From a virus, in IMG/VR virus record IMGVR_UViG_3300017744_000145, positions 1 to 24,104 of that record: a DNA stretch of 24,104 bases; one strand, given 5' to 3'. The notes under the pieces are model-generated. The model made no database searches and was not told the origin of the DNA. It was given only the letters and a program-made list of their open reading frames with translations. The first letter of the stretch is position 1. The number at the start of each line of letters is the position of its first letter. The position numbers were made by a program, and so were the translations under genes. This document shows, piece after piece, positions 16,874-24,070 of this stretch.

Positions 16874-17217
16874 AAAGGGATAGCGCCCTCTAATGTATCG
16901 CCTCGGACAAATCCGAGAATATCTCTTATCTCTAATGAGGTTAAGGTGTTAATATCAAAATCTTTTGGTTCAATAACGCAGGTAGGAATCCATGTCATAA
17001 TTTGGTCGGTCATTCCACCGCCTTCTTCATCGAGCATTACAGCAAACTCTTCATGTTGTTCAGGAGTCCATTCTGTCGGGTCATTACCAAAGTGTCGCAA
17101 TTTGCGAAAAACCTTTGCTTGTATATTTTCAATTCGCAATTTTTCCATACCGGATGCTTGGCGAACCCAAATCTTTTTTCCATCACTTAATTCAATCTCT
17201 TTCTTCAATACTGGCAT
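16867..17217 (-). CDS. Tail assembly chaperone, G-like, 116 aa
   Basis: Small acidic protein immediately upstream of the tape measure, the fixed place of tail assembly chaperones that coat the tape measure during tail building. N-terminal segment VLKKEIELSDGKKIWVRQAS is strand-rich, followed by helices. It ends in IPLD just after the slippery heptamer at 16873-16879. Most ribosomes should stop here, and a fraction should shift into the GT extension. ATG at 17217 is preferred because GGAT lies about 11 nt before it; an in-frame GTG at 17226 would add three residues. The sequence family is not one I can name; assignment rests on position, size and the frameshift. Confidence 0.8.
   Translation of the reverse strand: MPVLKKEIELSDGKKIWVRQASGMEKLRIENIQAKVFRKLRHFGNDPTEWTPEQHEEFAVMLDEEGGGMTDQIMTWIPTCVIEPKDFDINTLTSLEIRDILGFVRGDTLEGAIPLD
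16873..16879 (-). other. -1 ribosomal frameshift slippery heptamer CCCTTTG
   Basis: On the - strand the zero frame reads ATC CCT TTG GAC TAA. The heptamer C CCT TTG fits X XXY YYZ exactly, in the correct phase, two codons before the chaperone stop. After slipping one base back, the codons are CCC TTT GGA CTA and the frame runs on without a stop for about 95 codons. Location just upstream of the tape measure matches the conserved G/GT frameshift of long-tailed phages. Confidence 0.8.
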
Positions 17218-17247
17218 TCTTTTCACTATCCTTTTCTTTTACTATTT

Positions 17248-17264
17248 GGTTCATTGAACCGTTC
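17248..17264. repeat. Two overlapping short palindromes in the gap before the chaperone gene
   Basis: GGTTCATTGAACC (17248-17260) is a 6+1+6 palindrome. GAACCGTTC (17256-17264) is a second one sharing the GAAC arm, so only one hairpin can form at a time. They lie in the 88-nt gap 17218-17305 between the 63-residue gene and the chaperone gene. The rest of that gap is AT-rich and holds no gene I can support. An operator or RNA switch is possible but unproven. Confidence 0.35.
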
Positions 17265-17305
17265 AAATACAAAATACTACTATTATTCTGCATTTAATTT
17301 CACTC

Positions 17306-17497
17306 TCATTGGTCTTCAAATGTAATAATTCCCATATAGTTGTTTCCAACAGGTTTTCTTATTACTGAAATATCTACTATTTTGTCTCCGTTTGCCAAAG
17401 CACGCAAAGCCGCTTGTATCTGCGTATGAATTGTTAAATGCGTTCCGTAAACTACCGAAGTAGTCATTTTTGCGGCGGCGGTTATTGTATGAGACAT
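17306..17497 (-). CDS. Small virion-block protein, 63 aa, unknown
   Basis: Lies between tail tube and chaperone genes. ATG at 17497 has a G-rich GGGGG about 8 nt upstream. The product has a mixed strand/helix look: MSHTITAAAKMTTSVVYG, then a helix TQIQAALRALANGDKI, then two strand-like stretches. No Cys, signal or membrane span is seen. No family recognised. Its place in the tail operon suggests a structural or assembly role. Confidence 0.65.
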   Translation of the reverse strand: MSHTITAAAKMTTSVVYGTHLTIHTQIQAALRALANGDKIVDISVIRKPVGNNYMGIITFEDQ

Positions 17498-17511
17498 CTA
17501 TGAAGCCCCCA

Positions 17512-18552
17512 TCAAGCGTCATAGTCTGCAAGGGCGGCGGAGTCTGATGAGCGACAGTTAATTGCCATCATTTTATTAGCATCCCCTAAATCATAAAGAG
17601 CGTGAAATGCGATAGACATTGTTTGACTGTCTCGGCCTGATACCGATGTTTCCGGCATTTCAAAGTGAAGTTTGAAAAAGTCAAACCGGATATAATCTGT
17701 TGCCGATACTTCAAATAAAACAGACAAAGCAGGAGTTCCTGACCCCGGATTTTGGACTGCTTGAGCATTTGCTTGAGTAGCACCCATTATTTCATCAAAG
17801 AAAGGTTCTGCATTAGTTACATCAGATGTCAAAAGAGCCTTAGAAAAAGTAATAGTTCCTGATATATCCCTTACTGTGCTTGGGGGAGTTCTTACGCATG
17901 TTTCATCACCGAGAGTATATGAGTTTTCAATATCGCGATTTGTCTTAATTTCAAAGTCAATACTTTGGACTAATTTTGAAAAGTTGCTGTTTGTAGCGGT
18001 TCCTTCAAAATCTACAAATGCTTTAGCAAAATGTGCGGCATCTCCTAAGTAAGTCGGAACTGCTGTTGCAAGAGTAGTAGTAGAAGAAGACTGTTTTCGA
18101 CCAACTGTATTAACGCTCATCATAGCGTATTCACCAATAGACGATGAAACACTAATTGATTCAATTACTTGTCCGTCAAAAATATGTGCTTTGTCATCTC
18201 GACCAACATGAAATGTAAAAACAGGCAACTCGGCAGTTGAGGAAACTGTTAATTCGTTAAAAGTTCGAGCCGCACTTGCGCTTGCGCCTTGAGCATCAGT
18301 TCCCATAATGCCATGAAGCATCATAAGAGTAAAGTGGTCGGGTTGCAAAGGCATACTAAACGAGCCTTCTGCAATCTTTTTGCTTAGAATTGCTTTAGCA
18401 GAACCGTAGTAGTTAATGTCATTTCGCTTCAACACATCAAATGATTGTTGAAATGATTCTGATTCCACTTCACCAATAGCGGTGTGAGAGGTAGCCGGAG
18501 TCAAAAAATTAGATTGTTTTTTAGCCGAAACATAGCGCGTGTGCTGTGCCAT
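17512..18552 (-). CDS. Major tail tube protein, 346 aa
   Basis: Forms the rings of the non-contractile tail. The segment around residues 112-153 (FTFHVGRDDKAHIFDGQVIES, then SVSSSIGEYAMMSVNTVGRK) and the later EIKTNRDIENSYTLGDET and RDISGTITFSK segments are typical of the tail tube beta-barrel fold, in which the FDGQVI...SI pattern recurs. The final part, FFKLHFEMPETSVSGRDSQTMSIAFHALYD, is the closing strand pair. No sheath gene lies next to it, so the tail is non-contractile. No ribosome site lies at normal spacing: GAGG is about 18 nt upstream and tied up in a hairpin. The gene has its own possible promoter at 18601. Confidence 0.88.
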   Translation of the reverse strand: MAQHTRYVSAKKQSNFLTPATSHTAIGEVESESFQQSFDVLKRNDINYYGSAKAILSKKIAEGSFSMPLQPDHFTLMMLHGIMGTDAQGASASAARTFNELTVSSTAELPVFTFHVGRDDKAHIFDGQVIESISVSSSIGEYAMMSVNTVGRKQSSSTTTLATAVPTYLGDAAHFAKAFVDFEGTATNSNFSKLVQSIDFEIKTNRDIENSYTLGDETCVRTPPSTVRDISGTITFSKALLTSDVTNAEPFFDEIMGATQANAQAVQNPGSGTPALSVLFEVSATDYIRFDFFKLHFEMPETSVSGRDSQTMSIAFHALYDLGDANKMMAINCRSSDSAALADYDA

Positions 18553-18561
18553 ACTTAAATT

Positions 18562-18574
18562 GAGGCGTTGCCTC
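18562..18574 (-). promoter_or_regulatory. Leader hairpin before the tail tube gene
   Basis: GAGGCAACGCCTC on the - strand forms a 5-bp stem (GAGGC/GCCTC) with a 3-nt loop, 9 nt before the tail tube ATG. It contains the only Shine-Dalgarno-like GAGG of this leader, so it could control translation or stabilise the mRNA end. The pairing is directly visible; the role is inferred. Confidence 0.4.
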
Positions 18575-18600
18575 TCTTATGAATGTTTTGACTAAAAAGT

Positions 18601-18608
18601 TTATATTT
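18601..18608 (-). promoter_or_regulatory. Possible TATA box for the tail tube gene
   Basis: On the - strand AAATATAA overlaps the stop codon of the upstream tail terminator gene. A start site about 26 nt downstream would fall near 18578 and leave a leader of about 26 nt carrying the hairpin at 18562-18574. A T5 run (18594-18598) just after it may end the upstream transcript. An extra promoter would suit a protein needed in many copies. The match is AT-rich and not decisive. Confidence 0.35.
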
Positions 18609-19713
18609 ATGCTTCACGCATAAACATGCGAACCTTTTTCATATATTGCAAAGATAAATTATGCACGCAAATTGTTTCATCGTCATCAAGTTTAGAGTCA
18701 AACTTTACATCATACCCAACAAGACTATCTACGCCACTTTCAAGACCTGTTTTAGTGTATAACTCATCAAACACTTCACCAAGAATCGACGCACCAAGCC
18801 TATATGCGTTTGCATAATTAGTTCCTCTTGTAGTAATAAAAATCAATACTTCATACCTTTGGTCTGTTCTTGCACCTGCTAATGTCAAGAAGTCGGGAGA
18901 GTTTGCTTTTTGAATCAACACATGAACAGAAGGAACAGCGAAGCGGTTAATTAGCGCGTTGTTTGAAAGGTCATATCCATATCTAATGCTACCGGATTTG
19001 ACAAATGATTTAAGGTAAAGTCTATTGCTATTTTGTAAAATCTCAACAACTTTCATTCCTGTGCGCAAAAGACTGTGAGAAATAAAATCGGACATATCCA
19101 TTTCATCAGGAGAGTATGCACCATGCGGGGTAAAATAAACGGAGTAATAATCAACGGTTCCGCTTGTATTACCGAAGAAAGCACCCTGCGCAGAAGAAGA
19201 TGCGCCAGTTATCTCAAGGTAATGCTGTGTTGCATCATCATCTTCAATAATTTCACTAATGTAGAGTCTTGCTTTACCGCTACTATCGAGAGTCAATCTC
19301 AATATAATAGGAACGGCGTCATCTTCAATCATGGAGAAGTCGAAGTTATTACTTACAACGGTAGTAGCACCAACGAGTTTTACTTTATTCAAACTCCCAT
19401 TACTCTTAACTTCAACTTTATGGCTTCCATTATCGAGAGCCATAAGGACTGCATCATTGGATGGCGCAGATTCAATATGGATAGCGCAAATCATGGTGAG
19501 GGAATTATCATCATTATCAACAGTTTGTTTCCAAGTTTGACCCCCACTTGATGAAGACACTCTCCAAAAACCCCCTGTATTAGCCACTCCGTCGTCTGTG
19601 TGGCCTCCGGTAAGAGTCCAAGCGGTATTATACTCTGAACTACCAACAGGAGAAGCAGGGCTACCTCCGTTAAGTCTTGCAGTCCAAAAATCATTTTGTT
19701 TTGAAACCGTCAT
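18607..19713 (-). CDS. Tail terminator with N-terminal LamG/lectin-like domain, 368 aa
   Basis: ATG at 19713 shares one base with the upstream stop (TGATG) and has GGAGG 8 nt before it. About residues 1-200 look like a LamG/concanavalin-type jelly roll: ICAIHIESAPSNDAVLMALD, KVEVKSNGSLNKVKLVG, VPIILRLTLDSSGKARLYIS and VDYYSVYF follow the strand pattern of that fold. About residues 215-368 look like a tail terminator or completion protein: VPSVHVLIQKA, RYEVLIFITTRG, a helix LGASILGEVFDEL and a final strand ICVHNLSLQYMKK. The gene lies between the tail completion protein and tail tube, where the terminator belongs. Tail terminators are usually only about 130-150 residues, so the lectin-like half is an addition, probably exposed at the head-tail neck. 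Confidence 0.7.
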   Translation of the reverse strand: MTVSKQNDFWTARLNGGSPASPVGSSEYNTAWTLTGGHTDDGVANTGGFWRVSSSSGGQTWKQTVDNDDNSLTMICAIHIESAPSNDAVLMALDNGSHKVEVKSNGSLNKVKLVGATTVVSNNFDFSMIEDDAVPIILRLTLDSSGKARLYISEIIEDDDATQHYLEITGASSSAQGAFFGNTSGTVDYYSVYFTPHGAYSPDEMDMSDFISHSLLRTGMKVVEILQNSNRLYLKSFVKSGSIRYGYDLSNNALINRFAVPSVHVLIQKANSPDFLTLAGARTDQRYEVLIFITTRGTNYANAYRLGASILGEVFDELYTKTGLESGVDSLVGYDVKFDSKLDDDETICVHNLSLQYMKKVRMFMREA

Positions 19714-20420
19714 CAATAATCCCTCCTTGCCGACATAGCACCTATTCCTCCAATCATACTTGTTGGAGATGCACCACTTACTTGTCCTGCGGCTTCAACA
19801 GTAAACCCTGCTTCTAATGCCGCACCAAAAATAACCGAAAGAGATGTTTCATAAAAATCAGTAGTTATTTGTTTTTGTATTTGAGCCATATAATCTATTG
19901 TTTTGTAAAATCCGGGGTGTTGCGCTCTCATTCTCATTCCTGTTGAAACCCAATCCCCCTGACCTGTTGCTTTATACCATCCAGTGCTTGAGCGAACAAC
20001 CATAGGTAAATTGCCATAAGTAAAAGGGTCGATACCTTTTGCGACAATATGCGCAAGCCTTCCTCCCCTTGAACCTAAAACACCTTGTTCGGCATTCCTT
20101 AAACCTTTACCTGTATGTATTCTATGTTCTAATTTTTTTACTTTTTCTACTTGTAAAGCATCAGAAACTTTAGTATGGATATTTTTTGAAGTGCTTCTAA
20201 ATATACGAGAAGGCGGAACTACAACATCTGCGAGTCCACCTGCTAAAGCCTTGATGTCTTTTTTTGCTTTAATAACTGCTTGTTTAGACATATAATCAAG
20301 TAAATTATCTAATCGTCGTTCACCTGCTTTTCCGATAAGTTCAATTGCTTGTCGCAAACCTTTATCGTTTCTTGACATTTTAAAGTCAATATAGGTTCCT
20401 CTTCGATTAGTAGTTTGCAA
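19713..20420 (-). CDS. Tail completion / HK97 gp10-like protein, 235 aa
   Basis: Basic protein between the connector and tail terminator, matching the neck protein position of HK97-type phages. The N-terminal helix (NDKGLRQAIELIGKAGERRL) followed by a Lys-rich helical stretch resembles the start of gp10-like proteins, and the C-terminal part ends in a Gly/Ala/Ser-rich segment. The start appears to be TTG at 20420, directly after the upstream stop, with AGGA about 10 nt upstream. The next ATG (20378) has no close ribosome site. Its last base overlaps the next gene's ATG. Assignment is mainly positional. Confidence 0.65.
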   Translation of the reverse strand: MQTTNRRGTYIDFKMSRNDKGLRQAIELIGKAGERRLDNLLDYMSKQAVIKAKKDIKALAGGLADVVVPPSRIFRSTSKNIHTKVSDALQVEKVKKLEHRIHTGKGLRNAEQGVLGSRGGRLAHIVAKGIDPFTYGNLPMVVRSSTGWYKATGQGDWVSTGMRMRAQHPGFYKTIDYMAQIQKQITTDFYETSLSVIFGAALEAGFTVEAAGQVSGASPTSMIGGIGAMSARRDY

Positions 20421-20951
20421 TCAAACACTTCCTAAATGAGCCAACCTTTGAAGACAATGAATCCCTCTATCACGCAATGTTTTTCCACGCAAACCTCCGT
20501 CTGCGCCAGTTTGATGTGTTCCTTCATCTTCAAGATAACCTGCGGCGGCTAAGTCTGCGCAGATTTCACGCAGAATATGCGCATAAGCACCTTCTTGAAC
20601 TGCTACGCCGCTTGCGTGGTCGAAAGATACGCCAGTTACGCCGGTTAAATCATTAGTTGATTTACCAGTCCATGTAAATGTGTCTCCGTCAATGTTGCCA
20701 CTACCCGCAGAACTAAAATCAGTTCCGCTTGTTACGGTTACAGTTGTTGCACCTGCTGTTATTGCGCCGTTCAAAGTGCTATCCGCAGTTGATTTACTCG
20801 GTTCTGCTCTGCCAAAATCAAGAAACTCTTGGTCGATGTAAATTGTAGATTGTCTAATATGTCGGTTAATTCTACTTTCTGCTCGCACTCTTTGTTGAGA
20901 GTCAAGACCAATCCGAGAGCCAACATCGGCAACGCTACAATAGTAAGTCAT
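20421..20951 (-). CDS. Head-tail connector protein with inserted beta domain, 176 aa
   Basis: The N-terminus (YYCSVADVGSRIG, then a helix with RINRHIRQSTIYIDQEF) and the C-terminus (a helix YAHILREICADLAAAGYL and RDRGIHCLQRLAHLG) are the helical halves of gp6/gp15-like connector proteins that join portal and tail. Between them, residues about 58-119 form a beta module with ATTVTVTSGTDFSS, DTFTWTGK and DLTGVTGV, absent from typical 100-110 residue connectors. ATG has GGTGA 5 nt upstream. A related module occurs in the hub protein. The connector call is supported by both sequence layout and position. Confidence 0.72.
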   Translation of the reverse strand: MTYYCSVADVGSRIGLDSQQRVRAESRINRHIRQSTIYIDQEFLDFGRAEPSKSTADSTLNGAITAGATTVTVTSGTDFSSAGSGNIDGDTFTWTGKSTNDLTGVTGVSFDHASGVAVQEGAYAHILREICADLAAAGYLEDEGTHQTGADGGLRGKTLRDRGIHCLQRLAHLGSV

Positions 20952-21260
20952 TTACTTCACCTGTTCTTTTAGTTTTGCGATTAACTCATCCTTTGTTCCC
21001 TTTGCGTCAATCCCATGTTCTGCGCAAAGATTCATAACTTCTGATTTGCGCATACGCTTTAATTTTGAAAGAGAGGGGAGACTTTTTGCTTCTTCAATAC
21101 TTTCTTTAACATCATCTACTAAATCAAGTGCTTCATCAAGCGAAATACTACCGTCTGCCATAGCAGAATCATACGCACTGCGCAGTTTTTTGTAATGCTT
21201 AAGCGCAAAACCTATTCCAAATAATCCAACCGCCAAACTTGCTACTACAATTTCATTCAT
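20952..21260 (-). CDS. Membrane-anchored SAP-domain protein, 102 aa
   Basis: Start at 21260 chosen because GGAAGG lies about 8 nt upstream; a start at 21284 would add eight residues. Residues 4-20 form one hydrophobic helix (IVVASLAVGLFGIGFAL) followed by KHYKK, typical of a membrane span with positive residues after it. Residues about 35-60 are an acidic helix. Residues about 66-100 (LKRMRKSEVMNLCAEHGIDAKGTKDELIAKL) fit the SAP/Rho-N helix-extended-helix fold that binds DNA. The union of a membrane helix and a DNA-binding tail among neck genes is unusual. It might act in DNA ejection or be a minor virion protein. Confidence 0.7.
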   Translation of the reverse strand: MNEIVVASLAVGLFGIGFALKHYKKLRSAYDSAMADGSISLDEALDLVDDVKESIEEAKSLPSLSKLKRMRKSEVMNLCAEHGIDAKGTKDELIAKLKEQVK

Positions 21261-21435
21261 AATTTTTACCTTCCTTGTATTCAATAGTTATTGCTTTTGA
21301 TAGCGGAATAACCATGAAATGTTGCGTATCGCCATCCCTGTATAAACGGTAGCCATGCGGTGTCTCTTCAATGTTTATGTTTGTATAACATCGTTCAGGG
21401 GGTTGATAAACTATTTTTCCTTTTCTTTTTGTCAT
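21253..21435 (-). CDS. Small protein, 60 aa, unknown
   Basis: ATG at 21435 has GGTGA 5 nt upstream, a good archaeal ribosome site; a GTG at 21444 in frame is an alternative. The 3' end overlaps the next gene by 8 nt. The protein is basic at the N-terminus (TKRKGKIVYQPPERC) and then strand-rich (GYRLYRDGDTQHFMVIPL, AITIEYKEG). No family recognised; a small virion accessory is a guess from position. Confidence 0.6.
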   Translation of the reverse strand: MTKRKGKIVYQPPERCYTNINIEETPHGYRLYRDGDTQHFMVIPLSKAITIEYKEGKNYE

Positions 21436-21446
21436 ATTATTCACCT

Positions 21447-21848
21447 TCAGTAGAATGCTAAAACTGTTAATTCTTCGCTTGTAACAGTAACCGTAGGATT
21501 GCCAGTGTTGTCATCCACTGTGCATCTTGCTTGAACGATAGCAGGTGCGCCCGAACTACTTCCACCAACAACTGTTGCATCATCATAACTTTGTTGGTCT
21601 TGCGTTCCTTGACTATCTATCGAAAGCATTCCTCCGCCGTCATCACTAATAACAAGAGTCCAAGAATAAGTGTATGAACCTGAACCTCCCGATGCAGATG
21701 CACTAAAACTTATATCTCCTGCATTAGAAGGTGTTCCTTGTTGGGGTAAAATAACTTCGGGTGCGGGAGAATCGTTGTTTATAGTAAGAGCAAGACTGGA
21801 TGACCCACTACTTTGAGCCGTAGCAATACCGCATACAATAGGGAACAT
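21447..21848 (-). CDS. Ig/PKD-like virion surface protein, 133 aa
   Basis: ATG at 21848 overlaps the fibre stop (ATGA) with GGAGG 7 nt upstream, so the longer frame to 21872 is not needed. After a short Ser-rich N-terminal part, residues about 40-130 read as one Ig-like or PKD domain: DISFSASASGGSGSYTYSWT is the classic PKD core, followed by AIVQARCTVDD and a final strand LTVLAF. Such single domains decorate capsids or tails and weakly bind carbohydrates. It is coupled to the fibre gene and may sit on the same structure. Confidence 0.65.
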   Translation of the reverse strand: MFPIVCGIATAQSSGSSSLALTINNDSPAPEVILPQQGTPSNAGDISFSASASGGSGSYTYSWTLVISDDGGGMLSIDSQGTQDQQSYDDATVVGGSSSGAPAIVQARCTVDDNTGNPTVTVTSEELTVLAFY

Positions 21849-24067
21849 CAAATACCTCCAAAAACAAGCCATTCCGACGAATTGCCATTTTGAACAACAG
21901 CAACAATTGATGTTGCGGCGTAAGCGGTAGTGTTGGTTTTGTCGGCAGTTGCGCCGTTAATTTTAACGCTTGAGTGAGGTCTTGTAATAACAATATCTTG
22001 ACCGTCGCCATTAACTAAAACAAATTGAGTTCCTACGGGTGGATTTGCAGGTAAAGTAAATACCCCTGACGAACCTTTAGTAAATTGATAAATAGTTCCC
22101 GATTCAGTGGTCGCAGGTGCAGGGTCGCTTGTGCATATTTCTACTGATGCTCTAAATCGCGCATCTCCAACAACATCAAGCGTTGCTGTTGGCGCAAGAA
22201 CACCAATACCTACTTTGTCTGTTCCACCATCTACAACGAGCATATTTGCATTATTATTTGACTCAACACGAAAGTTCATGTCAAGTGATTCTTCATTAAA
22301 AACAACACCTAATGCGTTTACATCAATTCTTCTTTTTAAAGTTCCGCCGTGAAGTGTTCGGAAGTATATTTCGCCGTCTTCGGTGCCAGTAGTAATGTCG
22401 TTAATTCTTGCATACATATCTGCAAACTTATGCTCGGCTTCTGTTCCGGCCCCGTCATCTTGGTCGCTATTTGTTCCTAAAAATTGAATTATTCCTATGT
22501 TGTCGCCATTAGCGGGAGTTGTCGATGTTCTTTTGAAAGTCATAATTGGAGCAGGGTCGCCATCGGAGTCTGTTGATTCTAAACGCAAAACTTCTCCATC
22601 TGTGCTTGAAGTAATTTTTACTAAACCTGTTAAATCAAGTGTAGATTCTCCTTCGACTGCGGCAATAGCCTGTGCATCAAAATCAAGCATTGTGCGCACT
22701 TCTGCGGGAGTCAATTCTTCGCTATCGCCACTACCCCCATCATTGCGACCAAGAATAGTATTTGTGGCTACATTTGACACGACATTGACTGTTCCACCGC
22801 CGCCTCCACTACCTGTGGGTGAGCCGTTATTAGTTAATGCTATATCATTCCCTGCATCGTCTGTGAAGTATAAGTTGCTTGGCGCATCATTATGCACCCA
22901 TAGAATACCTGTTCCGGCCACATGGTCGGGAGCGTCTGCCATTTCAGTTATTTTTACTCCTTTATCTGCGTGCAAAGTATTATTTGCAAAGGAAAGTTCG
23001 GTAGAAGTATTCAATGCCGACGCTGTGCTACCAAACGGTAGTAGTCCTGCCGCAACTGACTGCAAACCTGTTCCTCCATCTGCGATATTTAGGGTGTGCA
23101 ATCCTTTGTAAACATAAATGCCATCTGCAATAGGATAAAAACCCCAAGTTCCTCTAATTGTTGGTTTATTTGTAATATGAAAAGTTCCTCCAAGTGTATT
23201 TGAACCGCTAACTCCTGCGCCAACATTAACTGTTAAATCATTTAAAAAAACAGATGAACCCGATGCGATTGTTGCTTTGCCCCCAACACCTGCTACGCTT
23301 GAATCAATAATCCACTTTTGCCATGTAAAACGACACCCATTATATGTTGAAGTTCCGTTTGTTGGCAAAACAAAACTACCAGTAAATGCTTGAAAAGTCC
23401 ATGTTGCATATCCCCCATTAAATGCAGTAACGCCGCTATCAACTTTAAATTGGTTTTGCGTAGTTCCCTCGCTTATCCATTCTTTTGCTCTATCTTGTAA
23501 ACCAACAGTTGCAGAAGCAGGGGCAAAAGCGCCGCCTTTCATATGTAAAGTGTAAAACTTTACCGCAGTTGCCGTATTTGTTCCAAGTGAAGGTGAAACA
23601 TAATCAGGAGTATGCGAACCTGAATTGATAACTATATTTGGATATTCACCTGCTTCATATTTTATCCCTGTTGTAGAACCTGCATAAGCAAAATAAAATA
23701 ATCTTCTTGCGGTTTCATTTGCAAAAATTGATGTGTCTTTTGCTATGCCAATTTGAAAAAAGGTTTTATTGCTGTTGTATGGTGCTGTTCCTGAAAAAGT
23801 AAAAACTCTATCTGCGCTTGCAGTAAAAGCGCCAACTCTTGAACAAGAAAGACCCGTAAGTGCAATATCACTATTTACTGTAATTACTCCTGTATAAGTT
23901 GAAGCAACAGTAATTGTAGAAACTGCGGTTACATCCCATGTGCAGTTTTCTACACTTGTATTATTAAAAACGACTGTATCACTTGAAGTTGGGGCAGAAC
24001 CACCACTCCAATTACCCGCAGTTGAGGCAGAACCCGCACCCGAAGCAGACCATACTCTTTCTGCCAC
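21848..24067 (-). CDS. Beta-rich fibre protein, 739 aa
   Basis: Residues about 1-320 are rich in Thr, Ser, Gly, Val and Asn with strand repeats; the start (VWSASGAGSASTAGNWSGG) resembles beta-helix and adhesin-like surface proteins. Around 386-412 is GILWVHNDAPSNLYFTDDAG, a segment common in marine phage fibres, then a poly-Gly hinge at 420-425. NTILGRNDGGSGDSEELTPA (436-455) is another widespread fibre motif, and DKVGIGVLAPTATLDVVGDA (617-636) matches the KVGIG...P...LDV.G pattern that precedes fibre tips. The end is a compact beta domain. The start is GTG, because a stop codon lies immediately before it in frame. It lies on the head side of the neck genes, so it may be a head fibre rather than a tail fibre. 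Confidence 0.75.
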   Translation of the reverse strand: MAERVWSASGAGSASTAGNWSGGSAPTSSDTVVFNNTSVENCTWDVTAVSTITVASTYTGVITVNSDIALTGLSCSRVGAFTASADRVFTFSGTAPYNSNKTFFQIGIAKDTSIFANETARRLFYFAYAGSTTGIKYEAGEYPNIVINSGSHTPDYVSPSLGTNTATAVKFYTLHMKGGAFAPASATVGLQDRAKEWISEGTTQNQFKVDSGVTAFNGGYATWTFQAFTGSFVLPTNGTSTYNGCRFTWQKWIIDSSVAGVGGKATIASGSSVFLNDLTVNVGAGVSGSNTLGGTFHITNKPTIRGTWGFYPIADGIYVYKGLHTLNIADGGTGLQSVAAGLLPFGSTASALNTSTELSFANNTLHADKGVKITEMADAPDHVAGTGILWVHNDAPSNLYFTDDAGNDIALTNNGSPTGSGGGGGTVNVVSNVATNTILGRNDGGSGDSEELTPAEVRTMLDFDAQAIAAVEGESTLDLTGLVKITSSTDGEVLRLESTDSDGDPAPIMTFKRTSTTPANGDNIGIIQFLGTNSDQDDGAGTEAEHKFADMYARINDITTGTEDGEIYFRTLHGGTLKRRIDVNALGVVFNEESLDMNFRVESNNNANMLVVDGGTDKVGIGVLAPTATLDVVGDARFRASVEICTSDPAPATTESGTIYQFTKGSSGVFTLPANPPVGTQFVLVNGDGQDIVITRPHSSVKINGATADKTNTTAYAATSIVAVVQNGNSSEWLVFGGI

Positions 24068-24070
24068 TTA

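Noticed and set aside
19075-19551. Open frame of 158 codons on the + strand under the tail terminator gene
   Set aside because: Antisense mirror frame with no recognisable fold; the - strand gene has clear domains and a good start.
22497-23111. Open frame of 204 codons on the + strand inside the fibre gene
   Set aside because: It is fully antisense to the fibre gene, has a Pro/Ser/Val-rich composition typical of a mirror frame, and no ribosome site or neighbour supports it.
5950-24067. Contractile-tail (myovirus) module
   Set aside because: No sheath gene, lysozyme-spike or baseplate wedge genes; one tail tube, chaperones, tape measure and hub fit a siphovirus tail.
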